A stretch of 40,726 bases of DNA from Cecembia sp. (GTDB lineage Bacteria; Bacteroidota; Bacteroidia; Cytophagales; Cyclobacteriaceae). The notes under the pieces are model-generated. The model was not told the origin of the DNA. It saw only the letters and a program-made list of their open reading frames with translations, and ran no database searches. The DNA lies in NCBI RefSeq assembly GCF_007126775.1, contig NZ_SLAP01000090.1, positions 1 through 40,726 of the forward strand, given 5' to 3'. Positions 17,271 through 26,526 of this stretch are shown here, piece by piece. Both the position numbers and the translations under genes were made by a program. Each line of letters starts with the position of its first letter. Position 1 is the stretch's first letter.

Positions 17271-17726
17271 ATGAAAAAAATTGCAATTTTCCCTGGGTCA
17301 TTTGACCCATTTACTAAAGGGCATCATGACATTGTAGTCCGCAGCCTCAATATTTTTGATAAAGTAATCATTGGCATAGGATACAATTCTGCCAAAAAAA
17401 CGAGGTATTTTGATATAGATACCATGGTTTCGAAAATAGAAAACTTGTACAAAGAGGATCCAAGGGTAAGCGTTTTGGTTTATAATGACCTGACATCATC
17501 TATTGCAAAAAATGAGGGTGCAAGGTTTCTGGTAAGAGGTTTACGCAATACTACTGATTTTGAATACGAAAACACCATCAGCCAGATGAACCGCAAACTT
17601 AATCCAGATTTGGAAACTGTTTTTTTGATCACCTCCCCTCAATTTGCTGCAGTAAGCTCTACTATTATCCGTGAAGTACACCGATATGGCGGTGATGTAA
17701 CTGAATACCTTCCTTACCAAGTTTGA
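17271..17726 (+). CDS. coaD: Phosphopantetheine adenylyltransferase
   Basis: The enzyme transfers AMP to 4'-phosphopantetheine, the penultimate step of coenzyme A synthesis. GSFDPFTKGHHDIV (residues 9-22) holds the nucleotidyltransferase (T/H)xGH signature. LVRGLRNTTDFEYE and the C-terminal SSTIIRE motif complete the active site. The length of 151 residues is typical of Bacteroidetes CoaD (159 in E. coli). Its last 13 bases overlap the 3' end of the convergent NUDIX gene. Confidence 0.97.
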   Translation: MKKIAIFPGSFDPFTKGHHDIVVRSLNIFDKVIIGIGYNSAKKTRYFDIDTMVSKIENLYKEDPRVSVLVYNDLTSSIAKNEGARFLVRGLRNTTDFEYENTISQMNRKLNPDLETVFLITSPQFAAVSSTIIREVHRYGGDVTEYLPYQV

Positions 17727-18400
17727 ACTTTTGGTACAAGCTTCAAAAATCTTTTATAAAGGTAGCGCATGGAAGGATAAGAATTCACCAAGGCAATTTT
17801 TGCCTCATGATGTCTTAGCCAACGGATATCTTCAATACCCTCTTCCTTCTGAGGTTGCATATCAGCATCATCAATATTTTCCATGGCGTACCAATATGTT
17901 TTTTTCAAAATACTCTTTCTATTATTCGTATATGTATGCCAGGTTTTACAAATTTCCGGCCCTAGCTTAACCTTGATGGCACACTCTTCCTCTACCTCTC
18001 TGACAGCACATTCCTCAGGAGTTTCCCCTTTTTCAAATTTCCCCTTGGGCAAGTCCCACTTTCCCAATCTGTAGATAAATAGGACTTTTTGTGATTTGGT
18101 CACCACACCACCAGCTGCTTTTATTACCGTAAACCGACTTTTGATAAAATCTTTGATCTCCTTTTTATTGGAGCTAAGAATGGTTACAGAATCCAGATGT
18201 TTTAGCTTCCTCGTTCTTAAGAGGTACAATAACTTGATGATTACATCCCTGCTGGGTTCAATGATCAATACATCATCATGGAAGTCTGCCGTTGGAGGAA
18301 AATCTTCCGGACGGTCATATACGCACTCATAGGTTTTTTCCTTCGGTAAATCTTCCGATGAGACAATATCCAAAGGTTTATCATTGATAAAAATCCTCAT
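17714..18400 (-). CDS. NUDIX hydrolase with extra N-terminal domain
   Basis: The 228-residue protein has an unrecognised N-terminal domain of about 80 residues (MRIFINDKPLDI and after) joined to a NUDIX domain. The box GKFEKGETPEECAVREVEEE has the Gx5Ex7REVxEE pattern, with CA at the place of the usual xG. WDLPKGK and the GGVV strand are standard. I chose the ATG at 18400. The frame stays open to 18436, but the extra 12 residues look unlike the family. It is convergent with coaD and divergent from pyrE. Substrate unknown. Confidence 0.85.
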   Translation of the reverse strand: MRIFINDKPLDIVSSEDLPKEKTYECVYDRPEDFPPTADFHDDVLIIEPSRDVIIKLLYLLRTRKLKHLDSVTILSSNKKEIKDFIKSRFTVIKAAGGVVTKSQKVLFIYRLGKWDLPKGKFEKGETPEECAVREVEEECAIKVKLGPEICKTWHTYTNNRKSILKKTYWYAMENIDDADMQPQKEEGIEDIRWLRHHEAKIALVNSYPSMRYLYKRFLKLVPKVQTW

Positions 18401-18491
18401 GGCTGGGTACTTTTGCCAGGTTAATTTCAAATACAATCAAAAATGCATAAAATTTTTTAGCCTGCACAACAGGCGCTTACTTTTTATCTTT

Positions 18492-18499
18492 TATTTTTG
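18492..18499 (+). promoter_or_regulatory. Possible -7 element of pyrE
   Basis: TATTTTTG matches TAnnTTTG and ends four bases before the pyrE ATG, which would make the mRNA leaderless. No TTTG lies at the expected -33 distance, so this may be chance in a T-rich stretch. Confidence 0.3.
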
Positions 18500-18503
18500 A
18501 ACC

Positions 18504-19154
18504 ATGGATTTATTCGATACCAAAATTGCGGCACAAGTTGCTGCAAAACTACTTCAAATTGAAGCTATCAGACTACAACCTGAAAACCCTTTTACCTGGG
18601 CTTCTGGATGGAAATCTCCCATTTATTGTGACAATAGGCTCTCCCTCTCGTATCCAGAGGTCAGGTCGTTCATCAAGGAAAACCTGGTGAAAGCCATAAA
18701 TGCTAATTTTAAAGATGTAGCGGGCATTGCTGGAGTAGCTACTGCCGGGATTCCCCAAGGAGCGCTTATCGCTGACAGCATGAACCTTCCTTTTCTTTAT
18801 GTAAGGTCCAAACCCAAAGAACATGGAATGGGGAATATGATAGAAGGAAAGGTAAGTCCCGGGCAGAAAATAGTCGTTGTGGAAGATTTGGTTTCCACAG
18901 GAGGCAGTTCGCTTAAAGCTGTTCAGGATTTAAAAAATGCCGGTTTTGATGTATTGGGAATGGTCAGCATTTTTACTTATGGTTTTGATGTGGCCAAAAA
19001 CAACTTTAATGAAGCCAAAGTAAAATTAATATGCTTAAGCGATTATGCTTCCATGTTACCCCAAGCTCTTGCAGATGATTACATAGATGACCAAACCTTG
19101 GCATCTCTGGTGGAATGGAGAAAATCGCCGGAAAGCTGGAAAGGATACAGATAG
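18504..19154 (+). CDS. pyrE: Orotate phosphoribosyltransferase
   Basis: The enzyme joins orotate to PRPP to give OMP in pyrimidine synthesis. The type I PRTase PRPP motif VVVEDLVSTGGSS is at 124-136. The N-terminal hood (ASGWKSPIYCDNRLSLSYPE, residues 33-52) and the flexible-loop sequence RSKPKEHGMGNMIEG are complete. Length 216 is normal for this group. It is a single gene here, with no other pyr genes nearby. Confidence 0.96.
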   Translation: MDLFDTKIAAQVAAKLLQIEAIRLQPENPFTWASGWKSPIYCDNRLSLSYPEVRSFIKENLVKAINANFKDVAGIAGVATAGIPQGALIADSMNLPFLYVRSKPKEHGMGNMIEGKVSPGQKIVVVEDLVSTGGSSLKAVQDLKNAGFDVLGMVSIFTYGFDVAKNNFNEAKVKLICLSDYASMLPQALADDYIDDQTLASLVEWRKSPESWKGYR

Positions 19155-19164
19155 TAAACTAGGG

Positions 19165-19198
19165 TATTCGGGTTTTGAAAATATTCTCCGCCCGAATA
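19165..19198. terminator. Possible terminator between convergent pyrE and the dTDP-glucose dehydratase gene
   Basis: TATTCGGG (19165-19172) and CCCGAATA (19191-19198) form a perfect 8-bp stem with an 18-base loop. GG/CC pairs can extend it past a bulge. There is no clean T-run, so strength is doubtful. Confidence 0.5.
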
Positions 19199-19216
19199 TC
19201 CTGCTTGCTTTACATC

Positions 19217-20281
19217 CTACCCACGATTAGCATATAAGGATTCGTAGTACTTTTGATAATTACCCGAAGTCACATTACCCAGCCATTGCTCATTTTCGAG
19301 GTACCAATCAATGGTTTTTGAAATCCCTTCTTCAAATTGTAAACTGGGCTCCCATCCAAGCTCTTTCTGAATCTTACTGGCATCGATGGCATAACGCAAG
19401 TCATGACCTGCCCTATCTTTCACAAAAGTGATCAATTGTGCAGAACTGCCTGCTGTTCTTCCCAACTTTTCATCCATTTTTTGACAGAGTAATCTGACAA
19501 TGTCAATGTTTTTCCACTCATTAAAGCCTCCAATATTGTATGTCTCCCCTGCTTTCCCCTCATGAAAAACGACATCTATGGCCCTGGCATGGTCCACCAC
19601 ATAAAGCCAATCCCGGATATTCTCTCCCTTGCCATAAACCGGCAAAGGTTTATTGTTTTTAATATTATGAATACACAAAGGAATGAGTTTCTCCGGAAAT
19701 TGGTTGGGCCCATAATTATTAGAACAGTTGCTGATCACTGTCTTCAACTTATACGTATTGGCATAGGCCCTTACAAAATGGTCTGATGAAGCTTTGGATG
19801 CTGAATAGGGCGACTGTGGGTCATATGGTGTTGTCTCCAGAAAAAATCCCCCATCATCCAGCGAACCGTATACTTCGTCAGTTGAAATGTGGTAAAAAAG
19901 GTGATTTTCATATTGCTCCCAAAAGGACTTAGCAGTATTCATCAGGTTAACCGTGCCGATAATATTGGTTTTGACAAATGCCAATGGATCCGTGATCGAC
20001 CTGTCGACATGTGATTCAGCTGCAAGATGAATGACATCTGTAATTTTATGTTTGTTGAAAACATCCTTCAAAGCAGCTTCATCCAAAATATTGACCTTCT
20101 CAAAAGCGTAATTTGGGGCTCCTTCTATTTCTTTAAGGTTTTCCAAATTGCCAGCATAGGTCAGACAATCCAGATTGATTATCCGGTAATGGGGGTATTT
20201 CTCCACAAAAAGTTTTACTACATGACTTCCGATAAAACCCGCTCCTCCGGTAATTAAAATACTTTTTTGCATATCATTCAT
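19217..20281 (-). CDS. rfbB: dTDP-glucose 4,6-dehydratase
   Basis: An extended SDR enzyme that makes dTDP-4-keto-6-deoxyglucose, precursor of rhamnose and other deoxysugars. It shows GGAGFIGSH (12-20), the TDE catalytic triplet (134-136) and YSASK (159-163). The block NCSNNYGPNQFPEKLIPL and the C-terminal DRAGHDLRYAIDASK region are specific to this enzyme among SDR sugar epimerases. 354 residues is the usual size; the start may be the Met at residue 4 (MQKSILITGG). It follows the epimerase and glycosyltransferase genes on the same strand. rfbA, rfbC and rfbD are not in the window. Confidence 0.95.
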   Translation of the reverse strand: MNDMQKSILITGGAGFIGSHVVKLFVEKYPHYRIINLDCLTYAGNLENLKEIEGAPNYAFEKVNILDEAALKDVFNKHKITDVIHLAAESHVDRSITDPLAFVKTNIIGTVNLMNTAKSFWEQYENHLFYHISTDEVYGSLDDGGFFLETTPYDPQSPYSASKASSDHFVRAYANTYKLKTVISNCSNNYGPNQFPEKLIPLCIHNIKNNKPLPVYGKGENIRDWLYVVDHARAIDVVFHEGKAGETYNIGGFNEWKNIDIVRLLCQKMDEKLGRTAGSSAQLITFVKDRAGHDLRYAIDASKIQKELGWEPSLQFEEGISKTIDWYLENEQWLGNVTSGNYQKYYESLYANRG

Positions 20282-20326
20282 GAATTAAACGCTGTTTAGG
20301 TAGATTTTTTTTGCAGTGCTAAACTA

Positions 20327-21379
20327 TCATTTAGAATAATGGGCATTGTACCAAGCGACAAACTTGGCCACTCCTTCAGCTACCGGAGTATCAGGCTTAT
20401 AACCTGTGTCGCGCATCAGATCGCTTACATCTGCATAGGTAGCAGGAACATCACCAGGTTGTAAAGGAAGCATATTTTTCTCCGCTACTATCCCCAAAGC
20501 ATCTTCCAAAGCCCCGATATAATCCATCAACTCTACAGGATTGGAATTACCGATATTGTAAACCTTGTAAGGCGCATAGGAACTTCCTGGATCAGGTGAA
20601 TCACCCTTCCAGTCACCATTGCCTTGTGGAGGTCTGTCAGCCACACGAACAATACCTTCTACTATATCTCCAACATAGGTGAAATCCCTTTTCATCTTAC
20701 CATGATTGAACACCTGAATGGGTTCCCCTTTTTTCATGGCTTCAATAAAGAGGAAAAGGGCCATGTCCGGCCTTCCCCAAGGACCATAAACGGTAAAGAA
20801 CCGCAAACCGGTAGAGGGAACACCAAAAAGATGGCTATAGGTATGAGCCATAAGTTCATTCGCCTTTTTAGAGGCCGCATACAGGCTGAGCGGGTGGTCA
20901 ACATTATCAGAAGTGGAAAAAGGCATTTTCGTATTGGCCCCGTAAACAGAGCTCGAAGATGCATAGACGAGGTGCTTTACAGGAAAAGCCCTACATGCTT
21001 CCAGAATATTTAGAAAGCCTGTAATATTGGCGTCAATATATGCATCCGGATTGATCAAAGAGTACCTTACACCCGCCTGTGCAGCAAGATTGACCACCAC
21101 GTCAAATTTTTCCTCACGGAACAATTCCATCAAAAAATCTTTTTCACTCAGATCAGCTTTAATAAAAGAGTAGCCCTGATATTTATCCGATTGTACCTTG
21201 GTATGGGTTGCTACCTTTTCTTTAGCAATGCCCGATTCCACCAGTCTCCCATACTTCAGGTTTACATCATAATAATCATTGATATTGTCAATACCAATCA
21301 CCGTATCTCCCCTTTCCAGCAATTTGTTGGACAGGTGAAATCCAATAAATCCGGCAGTTCCTGTAATTAAATATTTCAT
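20327..21379 (-). CDS. UDP-glucuronate 4-epimerase-like NAD-dependent epimerase
   Basis: The 350-residue SDR enzyme has [10 protein letters not shown] (residues 6-15), [15 protein letters not shown], the serine block YASSSSVYG (139-147) and YAASK (167-171). [17 protein letters not shown] and [17 protein letters not shown] are characteristic of CapI/UDP-GlcUA 4-epimerases, which supply UDP-galacturonate for capsule or lipopolysaccharide. It lies between a glycosyltransferase and the dTDP-glucose dehydratase on the same strand, so the three are probably an operon for one surface polysaccharide. Confidence 0.92.
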   Translation of the reverse strand: MKYLITGTAGFIGFHLSNKLLERGDTVIGIDNINDYYDVNLKYGRLVESGIAKEKVATHTKVQSDKYQGYSFIKADLSEKDFLMELFREEKFDVVVNLAAQAGVRYSLINPDAYIDANITGFLNILEACRAFPVKHLVYASSSSVYGANTKMPFSTSDNVDHPLSLYAASKKANELMAHTYSHLFGVPSTGLRFFTVYGPWGRPDMALFLFIEAMKKGEPIQVFNHGKMKRDFTYVGDIVEGIVRVADRPPQGNGDWKGDSPDPGSSYAPYKVYNIGNSNPVELMDYIGALEDALGIVAEKNMLPLQPGDVPATYADVSDLMRDTGYKPDTPVAEGVAKFVAWYNAHYSK

Positions 21380-21438
21380 GTGAATGTTTATCTTTTTTAA
21401 AAATTATGGCTTTTCAATTGTTTATTTGTAATCCTTTG

Positions 21439-22605
21439 CTAAACACTTTCTATCTCCTTGGACATTAAACGTTCATAGTTTTCCAAAATCATCTCATGGA
21501 TTTTGGGTCTTTGATATTTTTCTAAAACTTCCTTGTAAAGGTTATCTGCAAGACCCTGCATGTATTCCCTTTTGATAAAGGCAAACTCTAAAGCATCCTT
21601 AAGTACATCGGTCTTTTTTACGGGAAAAACCAGACCGGTTTTTTTATTGGTAACTACATCCACATTGCCAATGATATCAGAACATATAATGGGTACCTGC
21701 ATCGCACCTGCCTCAAGCAGCACATTGGGAAAACCCTCTCGATGGGAAGGATGAACTAGCACATCTGCCATTGCAAGGTAATGTGCTACATGGTCTGTCC
21801 ACTCAATCTGCACAATCCTGGGGTGATCTTGAATCTTCCGTATAATCCCGTCAGCTAAGGGATTTAGCCCTTGTTCAAAACTACCCAAAAGAACCAATTT
21901 CCCGTATTTTGAAACTTTGGAATCCAAAAAAGCTTCCACCAACTCCTCTATTCCCTTGTCTTTAACCAATCGGCCAACGGCTAAAATGAGGTAGTCATTC
22001 TCTGAAGGTGCAATCCTCATGGTAGCAGCCACCAAATGGTTTTCGGCAAGTGCTCCCCTATTGAATTTTTCCAGATCAACCCCGTTAGATGATCCTAAAC
22101 CAATTATCCTAAGTTTACCGGGATGCACAAGTTTTTCTCTCAAAATAAATTCTTTGAGGGAATGGGAGTTTGGCCAAACTTCAGTTGCCCATTTGTAGGT
22201 TAGCTTCTCCATCCATACCAGCAATTTTCTCTTCCCTTTCTCTGCTGCCATGTAAGGCATACCTGCCACAGTGTGAATCCTTATTTTTACTCCGGCCAGT
22301 TTAGCAGCAATCATAGCCAAAAGGCCTGCTTTAGGTGTATGAGAATGGACCACATCAGGTTTTTCTTTTCTAAATAGCCGGTAGAGTAACCAAAGACAAT
22401 GTAAATCTTTAAAAGGTGTGATCTTTCTGGTAAAGGGAATGATATGGTGCGGAACCCCTTCTCTCTTAACCACTTCATGAATCTCCCGGCCGTCAGCACT
22501 CACCATCAATACCTCCCAGCCTGCTTGCTTCATAAACTTCATCTGTCCTGCCAATAAAAGTTTGAGCGATAGCGGTACAGTGGTAATTCGGATAAGTTTA
22601 GGCAT
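21439..22605 (-). CDS. Glycosyltransferase family 4 (GT-B) enzyme
   Basis: The 388-residue GT-B transferase has an N-terminal acceptor domain (VVHSHTPKAGLLAMIAAKLA is typical) and a C-terminal donor domain. The donor domain holds ILAVGRLVKDKGIEELVEAF and the catalytic E-x7-E motif EGFPNVLLE. It resembles the CapM/PglA-like enzymes that add a sugar to a lipid-linked oligosaccharide on the cytoplasmic side of the membrane. Donor and acceptor are unknown; UDP-galacturonate or a deoxyhexose made by the neighbours is a guess. It is the first gene of a three-gene set. Confidence 0.9.
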   Translation of the reverse strand: MPKLIRITTVPLSLKLLLAGQMKFMKQAGWEVLMVSADGREIHEVVKREGVPHHIIPFTRKITPFKDLHCLWLLYRLFRKEKPDVVHSHTPKAGLLAMIAAKLAGVKIRIHTVAGMPYMAAEKGKRKLLVWMEKLTYKWATEVWPNSHSLKEFILREKLVHPGKLRIIGLGSSNGVDLEKFNRGALAENHLVAATMRIAPSENDYLILAVGRLVKDKGIEELVEAFLDSKVSKYGKLVLLGSFEQGLNPLADGIIRKIQDHPRIVQIEWTDHVAHYLAMADVLVHPSHREGFPNVLLEAGAMQVPIICSDIIGNVDVVTNKKTGLVFPVKKTDVLKDALEFAFIKREYMQGLADNLYKEVLEKYQRPKIHEMILENYERLMSKEIESV

Positions 22606-22664
22606 GCAGTTTTATGAATTATAAAAAGCTAAAGTTACGTTTTTATTGCTTTTTGGAATGAAGA

Positions 22665-22699
22665 TTTGGTAAAAATTATGTCTAATAATTTTTACCAAA
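22665..22699. repeat. 15-bp perfect inverted repeat upstream of the glycosyltransferase gene
   Basis: TTTGGTAAAAATTAT (22665-22679) and ATAATTTTTACCAAA (22685-22699) are perfect arms around GTCTA. It lies 55 bases after the aldose epimerase stop and 59 bases before the glycosyltransferase ATG, both on the minus strand. It could be an AT-rich terminator, though no T-run follows, or an operator for the polysaccharide genes. Confidence 0.6.
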
Positions 22700-22753
22700 A
22701 TAAAATCAAAGCTCAAGAGGACAACTATGCAATTTCAGTGCCATGCTTTTACT

Positions 22754-23878
22754 TTAAAAGACCTCAAACGCATATACAATCCTGTGACGGTATTTGTCCC
22801 CTGGATCCAATCTTGCTGAAGGAAATTGTGGCTGGTTCGGAGAGTCCGGAAAGAATTGCGGTTCAAGACAAAGTCCATAGTTTTTAGTATAAGCCACCCC
22901 TTGCGTGACCTGCTTGCCATCAAGGAAATTTCCAGAATAAAACTGTACACCGGGTTTATCGGAATGAAGTAGCATTCTCCGACCTGTACCTGCATGAGAT
23001 AATTCGGCCATTTTTGTCAGATCCCTATCATGGATTTTTTTGATGACATAATTATGGTCATATCCTCCACCTGTAGCCGCTATCCTAGAACCTACAGTCA
23101 TGGCTTTTCTAAAATCAAAGGGTGTTCCTTCAACAGGTGCAAGCTCACCCGTAGGAATTAACCCTGCTCCAACGGGGGTATAATGATCAGCAAAAATCTG
23201 CAGCTCATGACCTAAAATGTTTTCCTTCATCCCACTCAAATTGAAATAGCCATGATGGGTTAGGTTGACGATTGTGCTTTGGTCAGTTTCAGCCTCCATC
23301 GTGATGGAAAGTGAATTATCGGCATGCAAAACAAAGGAAATTGTAGTGGATAGGTTTCCCGGATATCCTTCTTCCCCATCTTCGCTAAAATAACTCATTT
23401 TTACACCTATCGCATCATCCAATTCAAGTACTTCAGATTCCCAAAACTTCCTGTTAAAACCCTCTACGCCTCCATGAAGGTGGTTCTCCCCATTATTGGT
23501 GGCAAGTTGATATGCTACCCCATCCAGTTCAAATTTACCATTTGCTATCCTATTGGCATAACGCCCTGCTGTAGCTCCAAAAAAGTACCTATCTGTAAAA
23601 AATCCTTCTGGACTTTCATAAGTAAGAAGGATGTTTTCTTTTTTACCTTCCCTATCGGGAACCACAATCCGGGAAAGAATAGCACCATAGCTCAATATTT
23701 CTACCTCCATGCCATTCCCGTTTTTTAAAAGGTAAACTTTGGCTTCATTGCCATCTTTTTCAATGGCACGTACGTCAATTTCGAATTCCATTTGCTCTGT
23801 AATTTTCTTGTCTTTATTTTGACAAGATATAAATTGTAATAGAATAATTATCAAAATAAAACAGGGTATACGCTTCAT
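22754..23878 (-). CDS. Aldose 1-epimerase (galactose mutarotase), lipoprotein
   Basis: The 374-residue protein interconverts anomers of free hexoses. A lipobox (FISC, Cys19) places it in the periplasm or at the outer membrane, unlike the cytosolic GalM of E. coli. The mutarotase fold is clear: GATAGRYANRIANGKF, NGENHLHGG, the catalytic His in VNLTHHGYFNLSG and the catalytic Glu in LCLEPQFFPDSPN. Export suggests that it works beside surface glycosidases and sugar uptake. No other gal genes are nearby. Confidence 0.95.
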   Translation of the reverse strand: MKRIPCFILIIILLQFISCQNKDKKITEQMEFEIDVRAIEKDGNEAKVYLLKNGNGMEVEILSYGAILSRIVVPDREGKKENILLTYESPEGFFTDRYFFGATAGRYANRIANGKFELDGVAYQLATNNGENHLHGGVEGFNRKFWESEVLELDDAIGVKMSYFSEDGEEGYPGNLSTTISFVLHADNSLSITMEAETDQSTIVNLTHHGYFNLSGMKENILGHELQIFADHYTPVGAGLIPTGELAPVEGTPFDFRKAMTVGSRIAATGGGYDHNYVIKKIHDRDLTKMAELSHAGTGRRMLLHSDKPGVQFYSGNFLDGKQVTQGVAYTKNYGLCLEPQFFPDSPNQPQFPSARLDPGDKYRHRIVYAFEVF

Positions 23879-23968
23879 AGTTTCTTGTTTTTCAGGTAAT
23901 TTAAGACTAAATACCTGAATTTTCCGCCATTTTTAAGAACTTTTCGATAGCTTATTTTTTCATGGCTT

Positions 23969-23976
23969 TATTTTTG
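23969..23976 (+). promoter_or_regulatory. Possible -7 element of the OmpA-like gene
   Basis: TATTTTTG matches TAnnTTTG 26 bases before the ATG. The best -33 candidate (TTTTCG at 23941-23946) is imperfect, with a 22-base spacer. Confidence 0.4.
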
Positions 23977-24002
23977 GTTTTGAGCTTTAAAAATCAAACG
24001 TT

Positions 24003-24848
24003 ATGAAAAAACTTATTCTTTTTTTTGTAGCTATAGCTACACTGACCGTATCCTGTGTTTCTAAAAAGAAATACGTTGAACTGCAAAATGACTTGTTCCG
24101 CACTGAAGCTACTTTGGCCGAAACAAGAAGTGAAAAAGAAGCTGTAGAGGCTGAAAAACAAATACTGGAAGACAGAATGGGAAGAATTCAGGCCCGGGTG
24201 GATGAATACAATGCCCGTATCAATTCCCTGAGAACTGAAAACGATGCCATGTTCAGTCTGGATGGGAAAACTCCCATGTCTACCAATACCAAACAGAAAC
24301 TGAATGCTACTTTGGCAAAAGTCAATCCCGAAGAATTGGCAAATGCAAAAACAATGGAAGATTCAGTAAACCTTGCCATTTCCTATAACTTAAAGAAATC
24401 CATTTCTGATGGATCTACAGAGCAGGACGAAGATATCAGTATCAGCGTGGACAAAACTGTAGTCATGATCAATGTATCTGATAGGTTATTGTTCAATACC
24501 GGGTCTTATCAGGTTTCAAGAAATGCTGATGGACTATTGAAAAAATTGGCTGATGTTATCAATGCGGAGCCATCTGTTGAGGTAATGATCGAAGGCCATA
24601 CAGATCCAAGAAGCATACAGACAGGTGTATTGCAGGACAATTGGGACCTGAGTGTGAAAAGAGCCACTTCTATTGTCAGGATTTTGGAGAAAAAGTACAG
24701 TGTGTCCCCTGATAAACTTATTGCAGCAGGAAGGTCAAGCTATGTACCCTTGGTGGATAATGACAGTGCAGAGAATATGGCTAAAAACAGGAGAACCCGT
24801 ATAGTGATTATCCCTGACCTGGACAAATTCTTTGCCATGATAGAATAG
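24003..24848 (+). CDS. OmpA-family peptidoglycan-binding lipoprotein
   Basis: The 281-residue lipoprotein (VSC, Cys18) has a coiled coil from about residue 25 to 80 (LRTEATLAETRSEKEAVEAE). A linker is followed by an OmpA-like domain at about 160-275: LLFNTGSYQVS, IEGHTDPRS with the diaminopimelate-binding Asp, LSVKRATSIVRIL, and the closing NRRTRIVIIP. It should tie the outer membrane to peptidoglycan. It is a single-gene unit closed by a strong terminator. Confidence 0.93.
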   Translation: MKKLILFFVAIATLTVSCVSKKKYVELQNDLFRTEATLAETRSEKEAVEAEKQILEDRMGRIQARVDEYNARINSLRTENDAMFSLDGKTPMSTNTKQKLNATLAKVNPEELANAKTMEDSVNLAISYNLKKSISDGSTEQDEDISISVDKTVVMINVSDRLLFNTGSYQVSRNADGLLKKLADVINAEPSVEVMIEGHTDPRSIQTGVLQDNWDLSVKRATSIVRILEKKYSVSPDKLIAAGRSSYVPLVDNDSAENMAKNRRTRIVIIPDLDKFFAMIE

Positions 24849-24926
24849 TATAATCCAACAATTGATAACTACCACAAATCCATTGTCGGAAAAACTTTTT
24901 CATTATTCGTTTAATTTTATTTGACC

Positions 24927-24960
24927 AAATCCCCTCCAAAGTTTCAGGAGGGGATTTTTT
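24927..24960 (+). terminator. Intrinsic terminator of the OmpA-like gene
   Basis: AAATCCCCTCC (24927-24937) pairs with GGAGGGGATTT (24947-24957) around a 9-base loop, and the T-run continues to 24960. This is a GC-rich stem plus U-tract. Confidence 0.93.
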
Positions 24961-25052
24961 ATCCTATTCATAGATTTTGATACAGCTTATTCCTGTGTAT
25001 GCAGTAAAATGCTATAAGCAAAGTGACATTTCAGAAATTCCTGCTTTCGGGT

Positions 25053-26489
25053 TTAAAAACTCCCTTTGGGAGATTCGGATTGAAAGGGCTCAAAAGGGTA
25101 AGCTTTTGGTAACACTTCCACCCCAGTTGTTACCTTGATCGGCGCCTCACCAGGATAGGTTATTTCCACAAAATATCCAGTATATCCTTTTTCAGGTTCC
25201 AGAAGTTTAACCTCATAGCGCCCACTTTCATTGACAAGTATTTCCGTGGAATTCCATTTTTCTCCCAAAACATCTATTCTAAAATCACGGCTTTCTTCAT
25301 TGTTCGCCGACCAAAGTTTGATTGATGCGGGTTTTTGGTTGGGATCAGTCGTAATGATGATGCTATCATCTTCTATTTTCCAATCATAGCTTGGGCGGGG
25401 TGTCTCATTCAATATAGAGGCATAGAATGCAATTAAATTGGGAATTGCATCAGATTCACTTAGATCATGTCCAAAATTAGGGACATATTGGATATGCTTT
25501 TCCCCTTTGAGCTCATCCCAATAAAACTTCCAACTATCAGGTAGAAAAAATTGGTCTCCTGCTGCATTGATTAGCAATTTGGGCATATCGTACGCTTCCA
25601 AAAAGGAAAAGGGCTCCGTCAGTTCCAATAACCGGTCATATTCTTTACTTCCCTGCCAATCCATAATGCCTTCCTGCACATAATTATCTACGGCTGGTGC
25701 CCAGAATCCATAATTGCGCCAGTGGTGCTGAAAAGAAGGAACTATGTTCAATAAGTCGATGACTACGGGTGCTATGGCCACTACCCTGTCATCCACAGCT
25801 GCAGTAGTCCAGGTGGTCCAGCCCCTTTTGGAGGCTCCGGCGACCACAAATTTATCCAATACCTTTTCATGCTGCTCTGAAGCCACCTCGGAAACTACAT
25901 CCATGGCCAATTTGACTGCCTTGGTCATTGGGAACCTAGCCAGCCAAATGGCATCTTCATCCTTGGCGCCTCCCTCCAAGAACTTTCTCCAGCCATAAGC
26001 GATTATGGCGTCCTCATAACGCTCCCCAAAGGTGTCATTTTCAAAAACCAAGGGCTGAAAGGGTACATTGTGGATTTGGGCAACAATAGAATTGGTCCTC
26101 ATCGCGGCTTCCAATATCAAAGGTTCAGGAAGCTCAGGCATCTTGGAGTTTTTACTTCCCCCTCCTATCCACATCATCCCAGTTTCGAATGGCAACTCCT
26201 TGGGGACCACCATCGAGATCCAATGCCACCATTCCGTTTGGTCGACTATATTTTTACTGAGCCAGTTCTGGGACACCATCCTGATTACATGGTAATCATA
26301 ATCCTCCTCTTCTAAGGAATAAACCAATTCGTAGCTGAAATCAGGATCTGCTGCATGTACATAATCCTTCAAAAGGGATGAAGAACGGAACTCCTCTGCT
26401 TCTTCGGTCGCAGGTTGGGGCTGACATGACCATATCCCTATCAAAATCAAGGATAAAATCAGATGGTAACCGCCTTTTAGATTTTTCAT
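25053..26489 (-). CDS. PhoPQ-activated pathogenicity-related family protein, lipoprotein
   Basis: The 478-residue protein matches the PhoPQ_related family (PF10142; AprA of Salmonella), an alpha/beta-hydrolase fold. The signal peptide ends at Cys22 (WSC). Visible elements are the nucleophile elbow VVAGASKRGW, NAAGDQFFLPDS with the acid residue, and NFGHDLS with the His. An Ig-like C-terminal segment (about 380-475) follows. The natural substrate is unknown; an esterase or peptidase role at the cell surface is inferred. A terminator separates it from the M14 gene upstream. Confidence 0.9.
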   Translation of the reverse strand: MKNLKGGYHLILSLILIGIWSCQPQPATEEAEEFRSSSLLKDYVHAADPDFSYELVYSLEEEDYDYHVIRMVSQNWLSKNIVDQTEWWHWISMVVPKELPFETGMMWIGGGSKNSKMPELPEPLILEAAMRTNSIVAQIHNVPFQPLVFENDTFGERYEDAIIAYGWRKFLEGGAKDEDAIWLARFPMTKAVKLAMDVVSEVASEQHEKVLDKFVVAGASKRGWTTWTTAAVDDRVVAIAPVVIDLLNIVPSFQHHWRNYGFWAPAVDNYVQEGIMDWQGSKEYDRLLELTEPFSFLEAYDMPKLLINAAGDQFFLPDSWKFYWDELKGEKHIQYVPNFGHDLSESDAIPNLIAFYASILNETPRPSYDWKIEDDSIIITTDPNQKPASIKLWSANNEESRDFRIDVLGEKWNSTEILVNESGRYEVKLLEPEKGYTGYFVEITYPGEAPIKVTTGVEVLPKAYPFEPFQSESPKGSF

Positions 26490-26526
26490 AAATTTCGATT
26501 ATTTAGGATAAACTGAAACAAAATAT

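Noticed and set aside
24947-24960. GGAGGGGA as a ribosome-binding site or G-quadruplex
   Set aside because: It is the 3' arm of a clear terminator stem with a following T-run.
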